DNA from: Girardinichthys multiradiatus | Taxonomy: Eukaryota > Chordata > Actinopteri > Cyprinodontiformes > Goodeidae | Direction: 5' to 3' | Assembly (NCBI RefSeq): GCF_021462225.1 | Contig: NC_061812.1 | Location: 37,869,175 to 37,933,174, forward strand | DNA length: 64,000 nucleotides | Shown: in pieces, positions 12,790 to 23,600 of the stretch | How positions within the stretch are numbered: position 1 is the stretch's first letter | Layout of the letters: every line of letters begins with the position of its first letter | Notes under the pieces: model-generated | Databases searched by the model: none | Told to the model about the DNA's origin: nothing | What the model saw: only the letters and a program-made list of their open reading frames with translations | Translations under genes and position numbers: made by a program

Positions 12790-12794
12790 GAACT
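12790..12794. repeat. Target duplication, left copy (GAACT)
   Basis: GAACT directly precedes the left LTR and recurs at 20053-20057 directly after the right LTR. A 5-bp duplication is typical of retroviral-type integration. Confidence 0.9.
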
Positions 12795-13088
12795 TGTTAG
12801 GTATTATTTAGTCAACTCAGAGGTAAGAACGATACAGTCAGAGTTACTTGTGACAAGGGTAGCCCACTTTGCAGTGAAACTACAAAGTTTTGACACCCTA
12901 TCTCTTTATTTATATACACAGTTCAACAGACAGTTCAGACAGGGTGTATGTGTGTGAGACGGAAAGGAGGCTGGTTCACACAGAGATAACAATGATCTCA
13001 CACACACAGGGAGGAAGGCATAGTGCAGGTGCCTTCCAACCCAAGGTTTTTACATGAGTGATAACAAGTTTTTTGCACCCATCCAACA
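12795..13088 (-). repeat. Left LTR (3' LTR of the minus-strand provirus)
   Basis: 294 bp, begins TG and ends CA. Differs from the other LTR at one base (CAGAGTTAC here, CATAGTTAC at 19759-20052). On the minus strand it contains TATATAAATAAA at 12905-12916, which can serve as TATA box with an overlapping AATAAA signal. Confidence 0.95.
12905..12916 (-). promoter_or_regulatory. LTR TATA box / polyadenylation motif
   Basis: TATATAAATAAA on the minus strand inside the LTR; the same motif is at 19869-19880 in the other LTR, where it would drive the provirus. Confidence 0.55.
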
Positions 13089-13090
13089 GT

Positions 13091-13100
13091 CCCTCCTTTT
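13091..13100 (-). promoter_or_regulatory. Retroviral polypurine tract
   Basis: On the minus strand AAAAGGAGGG lies two bases before the 3' LTR (which ends the provirus at 13088). This is the expected place and composition of the plus-strand DNA synthesis primer. Confidence 0.85.
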
Positions 13101-13250
13101 ATCACAAGTAAAAACATTTAATATAAAAACGAGTAAGAAAAATACTTTGTATGAGCGAAAACCCACGGACGGTAAACAGATTATATTTTGTGGGAAATAC
13201 TCATACGGCCCCGCCGCCCTCGGCGACCATTAAAAGTTAAATGTTGATTA

Positions 13251-13714
13251 ATACTTGAAATCATAAAAATAAAATAATGATACTTGAAATCATAAAAATA
13301 AAAGAATGATACTTGAAATCATAAAAATAAAATAATGATACTTGAAATCATAAAAATAAAAGAATGATACTTGAAATCATAAAAATAAAAGAATAATACT
13401 TGAAATCATAAAAATAAAAGAATAATACTTGAAATCATAAAAATAAAAGAATAATACTTGAAATCATAAAAATAAAATAATGATACTTGAAATCATAAAA
13501 ATAAAATAATGATACTTGAAATCATAAAAATAAAATAATGATACTTGAAATCATAAAAATAAAAGAATGATACTTGAAATCATAAAAATAAAAGAATAAT
13601 ACTTGAAATCATAAAAATAAAAGAATAATACTTGAAATCATAAAAATAAAAGAATAATACTTGAAATCATAAAAATAAAAGAATAATACTTGAAATCATA
13701 AAAATAAAAGAATT
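13251..13714. repeat. 29-bp minisatellite, 16 units, inside the provirus
   Basis: Sixteen head-to-tail 29-bp units starting ATACTTGAAATCATAAAAAT, nearly identical. Units differ at two positions near their end, giving three types (T/G, G/G, G/A). The order of types by unit is: T/G, G/G, T/G, G/G, then three G/A, three T/G, one G/G, four G/A, and a final G-type unit with a diverged end. The run G/G plus G/A units occurs twice, suggesting block duplication. It sits about 150 bp from the 3' LTR, between the env remnant and the polypurine tract. Confidence 0.97.
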
Positions 13715-13904
13715 AAAAAATCTGCCCTGTTTATGTCATCATTGTACTTTTTCTCATTTCACTTAAGCAACAACTTCTTCCGATTTTCTGCTGTAAGGTT
13801 ATTTTATGAAATACAATGTATGAGTACACTCAGGCTTTTGATGTGATTTATTTACAACATGTCATCATAATCGTCCCCTTCATTTTCGTGCATTTCTACC
13901 TGGT

Positions 13905-14185
13905 TCAGTGTTGCATATGCCACCATGAACAATACCAGAAATTCTGTAGGAATGGATGTGCGTCATGTTCTTCCGTCAGTGTTCTGAGATGGGTCCCGTC
14001 TGATGTCCATCTCTTCTGGTTCGGTATCACCTCCTGTGGATCCTGCTTTAGATAGAGAAAGAGTCCTGCTACCAGAATTAAGCTCAGGCTTATCAGTTCT
14101 GTCCACATGTTACAGAGAGCCATTTTATAATTGGGCGCAGATCAGCTGTTTTCTTCACCGGTTTGAGACGCTGGGCCATCTTTGA
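13905..14185 (-). pseudogene. Possible env N-terminal remnant
   Basis: Downstream of the integrase C-terminus on the minus strand, a short frame (ATG near 14123) has a hydrophobic stretch at its N-terminus (ELISLSLILVAGLFLYLK), suitable for a signal peptide or membrane segment. Position after pol fits env. No surface or transmembrane envelope domains follow; the minisatellite takes their place. The call rests mainly on position. Confidence 0.4.
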
Positions 14186-14201
14186 ACCCGGACTTCCTCT
14201 G

Positions 14202-14396
14202 CTACCCCGTCGGTTGGTTTGGCTCCTGTAACGGCAAAACTGGCTTACAGTGGCTTTTATGAATCCAGGAAGGCCTCTCTGCTATTTTCAGAGCTGTGGG
14301 CGTTGTTAGGAGTATTTGAAACGGCCCTTTCCACCAAGGAGTGCTCCAATCCTTCCGGTGGAGTGTCTTAATCAGGACCAGGTCTCCAGGCCTCAT
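14202..14396 (-). pseudogene. Retroviral integrase C-terminal domain remnant
   Basis: The frame contains [10 protein letters not shown], then [20 protein letters not shown] and [10 protein letters not shown], the pattern of the integrase C-terminal DNA-binding domain of gamma-type retroviruses (W-x-GP-F/Y, T-P-T-A, W-I-H-x-S-H). About 64 codons remain, separated from the integrase core by broken sequence. Confidence 0.8.
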
Positions 14397-14701
14397 TCTG
14401 TGGGATAGGAGCAGAGATTATCGGCAGACCACTGGACATTTGTTCTTCTTTTGTCTGCAACATTTTATTCATCCACTCAGCTAATGAAGGTTCCTGTTGT
14501 GCTTTCTCTATTTCATTCATGTCAGAGGGCAGAGAAAACGGTCTGCCATGTACTATTTCTTTGAGAATACAAATTCACATCAGCAACTTGGTGTCACGTG
14601 ATCTCAGACTCAGAATATAGTGGGTGGAGCCATACAATGATGTACATTAGGTGGCAAATGGAGTAAGACCAGTTTGATTTGGAGTTATTCTCATCCATAA
14701 T

Positions 14702-14887
14702 TTAACCAGGGATAGGCATTCGGGCCATGGCCTCCCTGTTTCTTCCATTGTTTTCCTTAATCTTTAACTGAAACCCTAATGCATTAGAACTTAGTTCTAT
14801 TAATTTATTTACAAAATGAGTTCCATTATCTGACCTTATAATCTGTGAGATACCATATGTGGGGAAGAAATGTGTCACTAGGTTCAT
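14702..14887 (-). pseudogene. Retroviral integrase core fragment
   Basis: Contains HFFPTYGISQIIRSDNGTHF; the Asp in SDNG fits the second catalytic acid of the integrase core. The stretch that should carry the first catalytic Asp is only partly recognisable upstream with stops, and the frame ends soon after, so the domain is inactive. Confidence 0.78.
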
Positions 14888-14994
14888 CTATTACAACTAG
14901 GCAATATTTCTTCCCCCGTGTTTGCAACAAATTATGCATGATCTGCAAAAATGATTTGCATAGTCAGAAATATTTATAGTGTAGCATTAATGCT

Positions 14995-15219
14995 TTACCA
15001 GATGTGACATATTCCCCCCTTGACACGTGGGTCTTCCCAATGTGTCACTGTAGCCGCTGTGTTGTATAAATATTTTGGGAGGATTGGTTTATCTTCTATC
15101 TGATAGATGTCATCTTTTTTCTGTGCTCCTCTCTTTAGCCAGGCCTTTATTTCTGTCTTGGTTGCTGACTGTTGGGCGTCTTTCAGCACGTCTGTGTCTA
15201 TAAATAGCAGATCTGACAT
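14995..15219 (-). pseudogene. RNase H to integrase linker fragment
   Basis: The frame overlaps the end of the RNase H frame in a different phase and carries a linker (LFIDTDVLKDAQQ) followed by ILPKYLYNTAATVTHWEDPR and KGGICH, resembling the region just before and including the start of the retroviral integrase zinc-binding domain. The phase difference marks a frameshift near 15198-15219. Confidence 0.65.
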
Positions 15220-15938
15220 TTTCTCTTTAATAGGTTGAAATGAGTTAGTTCTGTCCCTGATGATGTTTTAAAACCTCTATTTTGCCAAATCTTAGCATGG
15301 TGATGTACTGATCCGAAAACGTATTGGCTGTGTGTGTATATAGTAAGTATTTGTCCCTCATGTAATTCACATGCTCTTACTACAGCATATAATTCTGCTG
15401 TTTGGGCTGAGCATGTATTGGGTAGAGATTTAGCTTCTATTATCCTATCGATGGTTGTTACTGCATAACCAACTCTATTCTTTCCATATTCATCTTTAGA
15501 TGCTGAGCCATCTACAAACACAACACATGAATCTGGTATAAGGGTTTGAGAAATGTCTTGTCTGGGTTTTTTGTCTTCTTCAACTTTTGCTTTATAAGAA
15601 TGTGGTTTTCCATCTTCTGCAGTAGGTATTAGAGTACTTGGATTTAAAGGGCACATCTTTTTAGAGTTATGTTTGGCTGTGATAATAATAGTGATGTCAG
15701 TGTGATATGCCTTGCATGTAGCGTCAGGTGCTTCTCTTAATATTCCTGACTTCAACATATCTTGTATTACTGGCTTAGTACCTTCTTCAGCTTCTGGCTT
15801 TAAGGGGTATTGACGGACTAATGGCCTTTTTTCAGATATTAGTTTAACCTTGTATGGTGGGAACCCCTTTATAAGCCCTACATCAGTTGATGATTGGGAC
15901 CACAGTTCAGGTGGGACAGCAGCTAGGGCAGGATGCAT
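15198..15938 (-). pseudogene. pol: RT N-terminus joined to RNase H (RT core deleted)
   Basis: An open frame of 246 codons. Residues 1-75 (AAVPPELWSQSSTDVGLIKG; PLKPEAEEGTKPVIQDMLKS) are the N-terminal fingers of a gamma-type retroviral reverse transcriptase. From about residue 95 the sequence is connection and RNase H (FVDGSASKDE; QTAELYAVVRA). The palm with the YxDD catalytic site is absent, yet the frame stays open across the join. In RNase H the first Asp (143) and the Glu (182) are present, but the usual YTDSQ motif reads YTHSQ (residue 203), removing the third catalytic acid. The product cannot be an active polymerase. Confidence 0.85.
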
Positions 15939-18564
15939 GTTGCTCTCTTTGCTCTCAGCTAAGCCCTGTATTTGTCCCTCTGCCTCATCTAAATGTATCC
16001 TTGGATGGACTTTGACTATCCACCCTAGAATGAGCTTCCAGATTCCTGTATTAGGATCTACCTTTGACAGTGTCAGTGCTGTTCCTGCAGAGGTTTAAAG
16101 CCTCTGTTTTTCCAAATTCTTATTATTCTTTTTTATTATATTTTATAAAGTAAGTCCTTATTACATTTAAAAATGAGATCAATATTTTTGGTAGTTGCTA
16201 TTATTATAAATAATGCTTGGTTTAGTTCTTATTAAAAATAAAAAATAAAAACTCACTCACTGATGAACACAAAAAAATGAAGGGCATATTATATCTTATA
16301 ATCTTAGTTTATCTTACCCAGTTTTATAGATACAACATACAGTTTCAGTCAGCTTTGTATTTAGTTCAAGTAACTAAAGTTTGTTTCAATTAACTCACGT
16401 TTTCTCTATTTCAGTCCAGTCCAGTAATTATGTTAAGGTTCATTTCATCTTATGTTAAGTTTGAGTCTAATTCAATCATTTTGAACCTGACTGGAAAAAG
16501 TCTAAACATCTGTTAAAATCTTTTTGTTTTACCATAGAGAACTGACCTAATATTATTATGGTATGTTGAGGACTCTAATTTTTACATAACATGAAACAGA
16601 CATTTATTTCACAAAAACAGAAAGTCAAACACAGACATTTGGCCACATGAAAGTTTAAATAACCTGTTTGTAAAAGAATTAGGAAAAATTCAAGACGGAT
16701 CTATGAACTTTCTTATGGTTATTAGTATTTTCAATACAGGTAGAACCTTTGCCATCTTTAAATGATTTTTTGAAAAAGATTCTGGAAACCTTATTAAGAT
16801 ATAAATTTGGCAAAGATCATCAGAACATCAGACCTTTATTAGCGCTTTTAATGTCCCTCAAAGATGCATTACAATGAAATCAGTCATTCCCATTCACACA
16901 CATTCACACACTACTTACTTATTTTTCTGTCAGAGTAATTTTTATTTGCAAAAATTTGAACATAATTTGACTTCTATTATTCTTAAAATGCACATTGTTT
17001 CCTCATAACCCCTTTTGTTTCCACTAGGTCTGTTTTGAACGCTTCAATTCTTTTTTTTTTTATTCACCAAGAATCAATAAGGTGGTCTTAGTGGGTCCAC
17101 CTTAAAGGTGTTATCTGTTGGGTGTCATGTTATCATTGTCAGGTCAGTGAGGTTCATAAGTCAGTCAGAACCTTGGTCATTTGGTCTGTGCACATAATGT
17201 TTCATAGATCCAGCCTATGATTAGTCAGCAAAACTTCCACCTATAGGAGAAAAAATGATTGTTAATGAATGAGCTGCATTTCCTAGGAACACTGTCTTCC
17301 TTCTGGATGAGCATCACCTGTTGAAAAACTTTCATCATTGTTTGTTTCACATATTCACTCAGATCTTTATATTATACCAGTAGGTGAAGTTGTTAGTATC
17401 TCATGTAGACTGACATATACTGTTGCATTTGGAGAGGATCTCAGATTAAATAAACATAGTTAGAGCTTCAATCCAAGTTCATTTTGTGTCTGCAGACTTT
17501 AGCCAATTTTTCTTTTCTTTCTTTTTTTTTTTTTTTATACATAAAGAGCAAGATTCAAAACATTTTCAAAAGGCAGATTGTGGCAGAATGTAGACAAAAC
17601 TGCTTATTGATTGACAAAATAACATTCAAGCACACAATCACCATATTAAAAAGGCTCTACTTCTAGAGAATCACTAAACTCCTGAGGTCCGGTTTTGGCC
17701 CGCGGACCTTGAGTTTGACACATGCAGGGTAGAGTTACAATTTTTTTTTTTTTTTTTTTCAGACCTTTCAGCAGAGACAGACTTCTGCTGTTTGCAGAAG
17801 TTTTATCTTTGTTTTCAGGCAGCTGCATCTCTTTGTCAAGGTCGTTTCACAGAGCTGAAATTTAACTTCTCTCAAAGAGGAAAAATCAAGAATGCAAACA
17901 ATCTGAGCCAAATATGGAATTATTTCCCTGTAAAATGAATCTTTTGCATTTTATCATGATATTGTTAGTAGTATAACACCATAGAATGATTTTTAAAGCA
18001 CCTGTTTCTCACTAATGCTTGCCTACAAAATCTTTTACTCTCAGATTACTTCTTTAACAACTCTAGTCATTGTTCACTGGGTTGTCCAGTTGGACAGTTT
18101 CCATGTTGTCCACATTGTCACCTCCTCTTTTAACTTCTTTTACCACGTCCTCTAAAACCATCTCTTAGTCTTTATAATCTAACCTGGGATGGGTGGCGGT
18201 CCGCCCCCCCCCCTTTATTTGTTTTCAGTTAAGCTGAAAGTTTTTTCCTGTGCTTTTCTTAAGGCCTCAGTATTATGGCTATGTCAGTTAAAAGCTGCTC
18301 TTATTGTTGTTTTTTTAATTCATCTTTTTGTTTTAATCTGTTTATCAACTGTGAGCACTCAGGGACTGAAAAGTCCCCTTTGAAATTATAATCTGGCAAG
18401 GTTTTTTATTGTCTCTTGAATCTTTTGAATGCATAATCTCCAGTTTAAGATCCCCGTGTAGTTTTAGGATTTCAGTGATAATTAAGTTACCTGAAAATCC
18501 GTATTTTTATGCCATCGTGTACATATTTCTGTTAAATCAGAGCTTTTTCTCTGTTCTTTCCCCA
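15939..18564 (-). other. Degraded gag-pol interior of the provirus
   Basis: By position this should hold the rest of gag, protease and the start of pol. I see no intact domain. It is AT-rich with homopolymer T runs at 17521-17536 and 17739-17759. At about 17670-17730 the text TCCGGTTTTGGCCCGCGGAC, then TTGAGTTTGACAC, resembles the end of a common vertebrate hAT-type short repeat, possibly a small insertion. Confidence 0.5.
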
Positions 18565-18780
18565 TTGTTCTTTGTTATTTTTCTCTTTTTAGTTTTCATT
18601 ATTGCTAATTTTAGATCCCCTTGTAATTTTAAGACATCCTTTGTATCTAATTTGCCCAAAAACCCATGTTTTTTATTTTTTATTCCATCTATGACAGATC
18701 ATACCTGCTCCTTTTACATAGTTCTCCATAAACTTTACCTCCCCTTCTAAGTCAATTAGTTTACTTTGTTTCTTCCCCAT
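18565..18780 (-). pseudogene. gag start (matrix) remnant, locally duplicated
   Basis: On the minus strand an ATG at 18780 opens with MGKKQSK, a Met-Gly start typical of myristoylated retroviral matrix, and stops about 34 codons later. A second similar start (MGKEQRKSS) occurs at 18565, 215 bp downstream, followed by related text (TAAAATTACAAGGGGATCTA versus TAAAACTACACGGGGATCTT). This indicates an old tandem duplication of the gag start. Both copies are broken. Confidence 0.6.
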
Positions 18781-19130
18781 TATGTTTTATGTTAGTTTAA
18801 TTATAGTATAAATGTCCCAGATAAAAGGTCACTGGCATGAGACTTTAAGGAGAGGACATTAACACGGCCTTCTACTGCGACTAATTCGCAGCGGTGTTAA
18901 TTTTCTGGAATGAAATCCGACCTGAATCTCCAAAGTCACCAGTACGTAGTTTTAATCTGGGCAAAAGAAAACACAGGACTAGCAGAATCCTGCTATGATT
19001 CTATTAAAATGCTTAGTCCTCCATACACACACAACACAGTCACACAGTTAGTTTCAGGTACCTTGTAATTTTTCTAAGTTAACTTGGTGCTATTTTATGA
19101 GCTCAATTTACTCCGTTCTTTTTACTTTTA

Positions 19131-19494
19131 TAGCGCTTATTCTATTCCCTCGCAGGGGAATAACCCTTAGTCGTTTTATTTGGCCCCCTTCTTGGCGGGG
19201 CCCTACCTTAATTTGTCACTATTCCTTTCACGGTGGAATAAAACCATCCCAATGCAGCGTCCTTACCGGCGACGCACTACCAACGACTTTTAAGTACTTT
19301 TCTTCTTTTATTTATATAGCGCTTACTCTATTCCCTCACAGGTGAATAATCCTCAGTCGTTTTCTTTAATCCCCTTCACGGCGGGATTGTACCAAATTTG
19401 TCACTATTCCTTTCACGGTGGAATAAAACCATCCTAATGCAGCGTCCTTACCGGCGACGCACTACCAACGACTGTTAAGTACTTTTCCTATGAA
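19131..19494 (-). repeat. 186-bp tandem duplication in the retroviral leader
   Basis: TAGCGCTTATTCTATTCCCT at 19131 recurs as TAGCGCTTACTCTATTCCCT at 19317, and both units end with a shared block containing CGTCCTTACCGGCGACGCAC and CTACCAACGACT. The units have several differences, so the duplication predates the last insertion. In proviral orientation it lies between the primer binding site and gag, where packaging signals are normally found. Confidence 0.88.
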
Positions 19495-19733
19495 CTGTAT
19501 TTTAAAACTGTCTCACCTCGGAGTTGACTTCTTGGTGACTCTTTGGACCCTGTGAGAGTCACCCCGCGCCGAGGAAGGCAATAACCCACTGGCCAGGTGT
19601 GAATTCACACACACCGGGACTTTCAGCCACTCCGGCTAATGGAGGCTGTGCAGCGGTGCTTCGCTCGACGTCAGGCTTCCCCCACGGATCCCAGAGTCAC
19701 TGTTAAAGCAAAGAGAAATAAGGTTATTGAATT

Positions 19734-19753
19734 AATCCGGCTTCGAAGGACCA
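19734..19753 (-). promoter_or_regulatory. Primer binding site, tRNA-Tyr-like
   Basis: On the minus strand, 5 nt after the 5' LTR, the sequence is TGGTCCTTCGAAGCCGGATT. The 3' end of vertebrate tRNA-Tyr (ending CTCGAAGGACCA) pairs with TGGTCCTTCGA, then with GCCGGA after one extra A in the provirus. This is from memory of the tRNA sequence. Confidence 0.75.
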
Positions 19754-19758
19754 ATAAA

Positions 19759-20052
19759 TGTTAGGTATTATTTAGTCAACTCAGAGGTAAGAACGATACA
19801 GTCATAGTTACTTGTGACAAGGGTAGCCCACTTTGCAGTGAAACTACAAAGTTTTGACACCCTATCTCTTTATTTATATACACAGTTCAACAGACAGTTC
19901 AGACAGGGTGTATGTGTGTGAGACGGAAAGGAGGCTGGTTCACACAGAGATAACAATGATCTCACACACACAGGGAGGAAGGCATAGTGCAGGTGCCTTC
20001 CAACCCAAGGTTTTTACATGAGTGATAACAAGTTTTTTGCACCCATCCAACA
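19759..20052 (-). repeat. Right LTR (5' LTR of the minus-strand provirus)
   Basis: 294 bp, TG...CA, 293 of 294 positions identical to 12795-13088. On the minus strand it should drive the provirus from the TATATAAA motif at 19869-19880. Confidence 0.95.
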
Positions 20053-20545
20053 GAACTGGAACCAGGATGCAAACTGTAGAAATAAACAAGAAGGTAAACA
20101 GGGATAACTCTGGGGCTGAACTCATGAAAATAATAAGTCTTACAAAGAATGGTGGAGGGATCTGCCAGAAGGGGAGTGGAGAAACCAAGTGGTTGTTTGC
20201 CAGTGAGACTGAAGTTGGTGGATATGGTAAGCCAGGAGAGTTTGTAATCCACGAGGTGCAATGGAGGGAGGAGGGTGGACAGGGTTCGCAGATGGAGGTC
20301 CGAGGTACGCAGGAATCAGGAGGCTGCCAGCCGACGTGATCCAACGAAGTCATGAGAGACTTGAGTCTTTGTTCATGGAACTGGATTGCTTCCTTCCAGA
20401 AGACGGTTTATCCAGGCAGGATTCAATGCAAGGCAGAATCAGGTTCAGGAAACCTGCAGGATACAAAGACAAAATTACTTGGTGTACAAGGCAAGGTCAA
20501 AGGCAAAGGTAACGTGGCTCAGTAGTATCACTAAGAGCAACACTC

Positions 20546-20557
20546 TGGCAGTGAGTT
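20546..20557. repeat. LINE target duplication, left copy
   Basis: TGGCAGTGAGTT occurs here and at 25708-25719, bracketing the I-clade LINE. The host repeat continues on each side. Confidence 0.92.
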
Positions 20558-20683
20558 CTTCTTCTTCTTCTTCTGTGTTGTTTTTTGGCAGTTGGCAAAT
20601 AACTTGAAGATGTGCATTACCGCCACCAACTGGTATGGAGTGTGGTTCTTCATGGTTTTAAATCTTATTTACTATTACAACAA

Positions 20684-23600
20684 TCAAATTTTATTTATTA
20701 ATTTAGTGCTTTTGAAAAATCTAATTATAATTTGAATATGTTTGCTACCTAAACTTCTTTGCAAAGTATCTCTCAATATAAAATTTTCTTTAATCCCTAC
20801 AAATTCTCTCCTTAAAATTGTTCTTTCTTGTTCATATTTCTGACACTTCAATATTACATGTTCTATTGTTTCCTCCTCTCCACAATAATCACATTTTCCT
20901 GTATTATGTTTCTTTATCTTGAACAATGTAGAATTAAGTCCTGTATGTCCTAGTCTTAATCTTGTAATTAATCTTTCCTCTTTTCTACTCCTTCTTCCTG
21001 TTCTTACTTCTCCTACTATCTTGTTGATTCTGTAAAACCATCTTCCTTTCTTTTCTTCATCCCACCTTTTTTGCCACTCTTTCCTGATTCTCTGTTTAAT
21101 TATATTTCTTGCCTCTGACCTACTAATATTTATTATAAAGCTAATGTTGTTTTGTGTTGCCTTCTTTGCTATCCTGTCCGCCTTCTCATTCCCTCCAACT
21201 CCTACATGTGCTGGTACCCATAAAAACACTAATATTAATCCCATTCTTTGTATTCTAAATAAAGTAAGTTTTATTTCCAACAAAATGTCTGGTCTACCCT
21301 CTGAATGATTATGTTTTAAACTTAATAATGCTGAACTTGAGTCTGAACAAATGATTGTTTTTAATGGTTTTATATCCTCCACCCACTGCACTGCTAACAA
21401 TATTGCTAATAATTCTCCTGAATATACTGATAATCCATCTGTAATTCTTTTTCCTACTTTTATTTTAAATTCTGGTATTACAAATGCTACTCCTATTTTT
21501 TCATCTGTTTTTGATGCGTCTGTGTAAATCTGGACATAATGATAGTAATTGTTTATATATTCTTGTATTATACTTGAATCTAATCTACATTTTGGATCCT
21601 TTTTCTTTTCCATCAATACCATATCCACCACTGCTTCTGGTAACAGCCACGGTGGCACTACTGGCAAAGGCAACATTAAACTTATTTCTTTTTCATATAT
21701 TTGAAATTTTTCTGCTATATTATTGATAATCCAACCAAAACTCTTAACTTGTTTTTTTTCTTTTTCCCAGCATGGTTTTAAAATATCACGTGTGGGATGA
21801 TCCAAATTATTGCTTTGTAAGTTTATCCAGTAATTTATTGCTAACTGTTTCCTTCTTAAATCTAATGGCATCTCTCCCATCTCTACCTGAAGTGCTGCTA
21901 TTGGACTGGTTCTGATTGCTCCTGTACAAATTCTTAAAGCTTGATGTTGTATATTGTCTAATTTTATAAGATGAGTGTTTGCTGCTGATCCATAAATTAT
22001 ACTTCCATAATCAATATTTGATCTAATTAATCCTGTATAAATTCTTTTTAATGATGTTCGATCTGCTCCCCAATCAATACCAGCCATACATCTCATAATG
22101 TTTAATATTCTTTTGCATTTATCTATGATTTTTTCTATATGTACTTTCCATATAATTTTTTCATCAAACCATATACCTAACAATTTTATATTTTTTACTT
22201 GTTCTAAAACTTGATTGTATAATTTTAGTTTGATATTTTCTCTTTTCCTTTTCTGTGTAAACACCATTAGTTTTGTTTTTTCCACTGAGAATTTAAATCC
22301 CCATTGATTTGCCCATTGTTCTATTCTAATAATCTCATCCTGTATTTTCTTTTCAATAAATTTGATATTACGACCCCTTTTCCATATAGCTCCATCATCT
22401 GCAAATAGTGAGCAACCGACGTCCTTACCAATATTTTAAATACATCATTTATCATTATAGAAAACAATAACGGACTTATAATACTTCCTTGAGGAGTACC
22501 ATTATCTATTATATATTTATCTGACAATTCTTGACCAATTCTTACTTGTATTGTTCTATTTGATAAAAAATCTTTAATCCAGTTAAACATTTTTCCAGTA
22601 ATACCCATTTTATTTAATTTAATTAATAATCCTTCAACCCACATCATGTCATATGCTTTTTCTATATCAAAAAATACAGCTACTACATTTTCTTTGTTTA
22701 TTTGTGCTCTCCTAATTTCATATTCTAAACATAATGCAGAGTCATTTGTGCTTCTCCCTTTTCTAAACCCATTTTGATTTCTAGATATATATCCATTAAT
22801 ATTTAAATAATATGTTAATCTATTATTAATCATTTTTTCCATTATTTTACAAATATTTGATGTTAATGCGATTGGTCTATAATTTTCTGGTTTTGTGTTA
22901 TCTTTTCCTGGTTTAGCTATTGGAATAATTATTGCTTCCTTCCAGCTCTGTGGCAGCTCTCCCTCCTCCCAGACTTTATTGTATAATTCTAATATTTTGT
23001 CTTTTGCTTTGTCATTGAGATGTTCTATCATCGTATAGTAAATTTGATCTTTTCCAGGTGATGTATTTTTTGTTTTCCTGGTTACAAAGTTCAATTCTCC
23101 TTGTGTAAATGGTTCATTTATTAATTTATTTGTATCTACATTATTTTGCATTAATTCTTTATATTTCATCTTTGTGATTTCCCTACCTTTCTTTCCCTCT
23201 TCACTAATATTATTTGAACTATGAATTTTACTAAATGTTTTAGCTAATATTTCTGCTTTTTCTTTATCTTCCGTTATAGTTATATTATCTATTTTTAATA
23301 TAGGATATCCATATTCTTTTCTAATACCCTTCATTCTTTTAATCGTTTTCCAAATTTGATCAATTTTTGTTTCTCTCCCTACGGTATTACAAAAGTTTCT
23401 CCAATATTCTCTTTTTGTATGTTTAATGATCTTTCTTACCTTTGCCTGCTTTCTTTTGTACTCAATTAGATTCTGATAAATTGGGTTACTTTTTAACATT
23501 TTAAATGCTTTATTTCTTAATTTTATTACTTCACTACATTCTTTTGTCCACCATGGCACAATTTTTTTATCGTTCTTTCTTCCTCCTTTTTTTATTGATT

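Larger units (their letters stand above)
12795..20052 (-). mobile_element. Endogenous retrovirus, structurally complete but defective
   Basis: A 7258-bp provirus on the minus strand with two 294-bp LTRs, a primer binding site (19734-19753), a polypurine tract (13091-13100) and GAACT on both flanks. Coding remnants in minus-strand order are gag (from 18780), pol (15938 to 14202) and possibly env (from about 14185). Pol similarity is to gamma/epsilon-type retroviruses. Breaks: gag is full of stops; the reverse transcriptase core is missing; RNase H has an Asp-to-His change; integrase is fragmented; env is only a short N-terminal piece. The LTRs differ at one base, so insertion was recent relative to the coding decay, which suggests mobilisation by enzymes from another copy. 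Confidence 0.93.

Noticed and set aside
13251..13714. Regular 29-bp repeats as a possible CRISPR-like array
   Set aside because: Units abut without spacers and the context is a vertebrate retrovirus, so it is a minisatellite.
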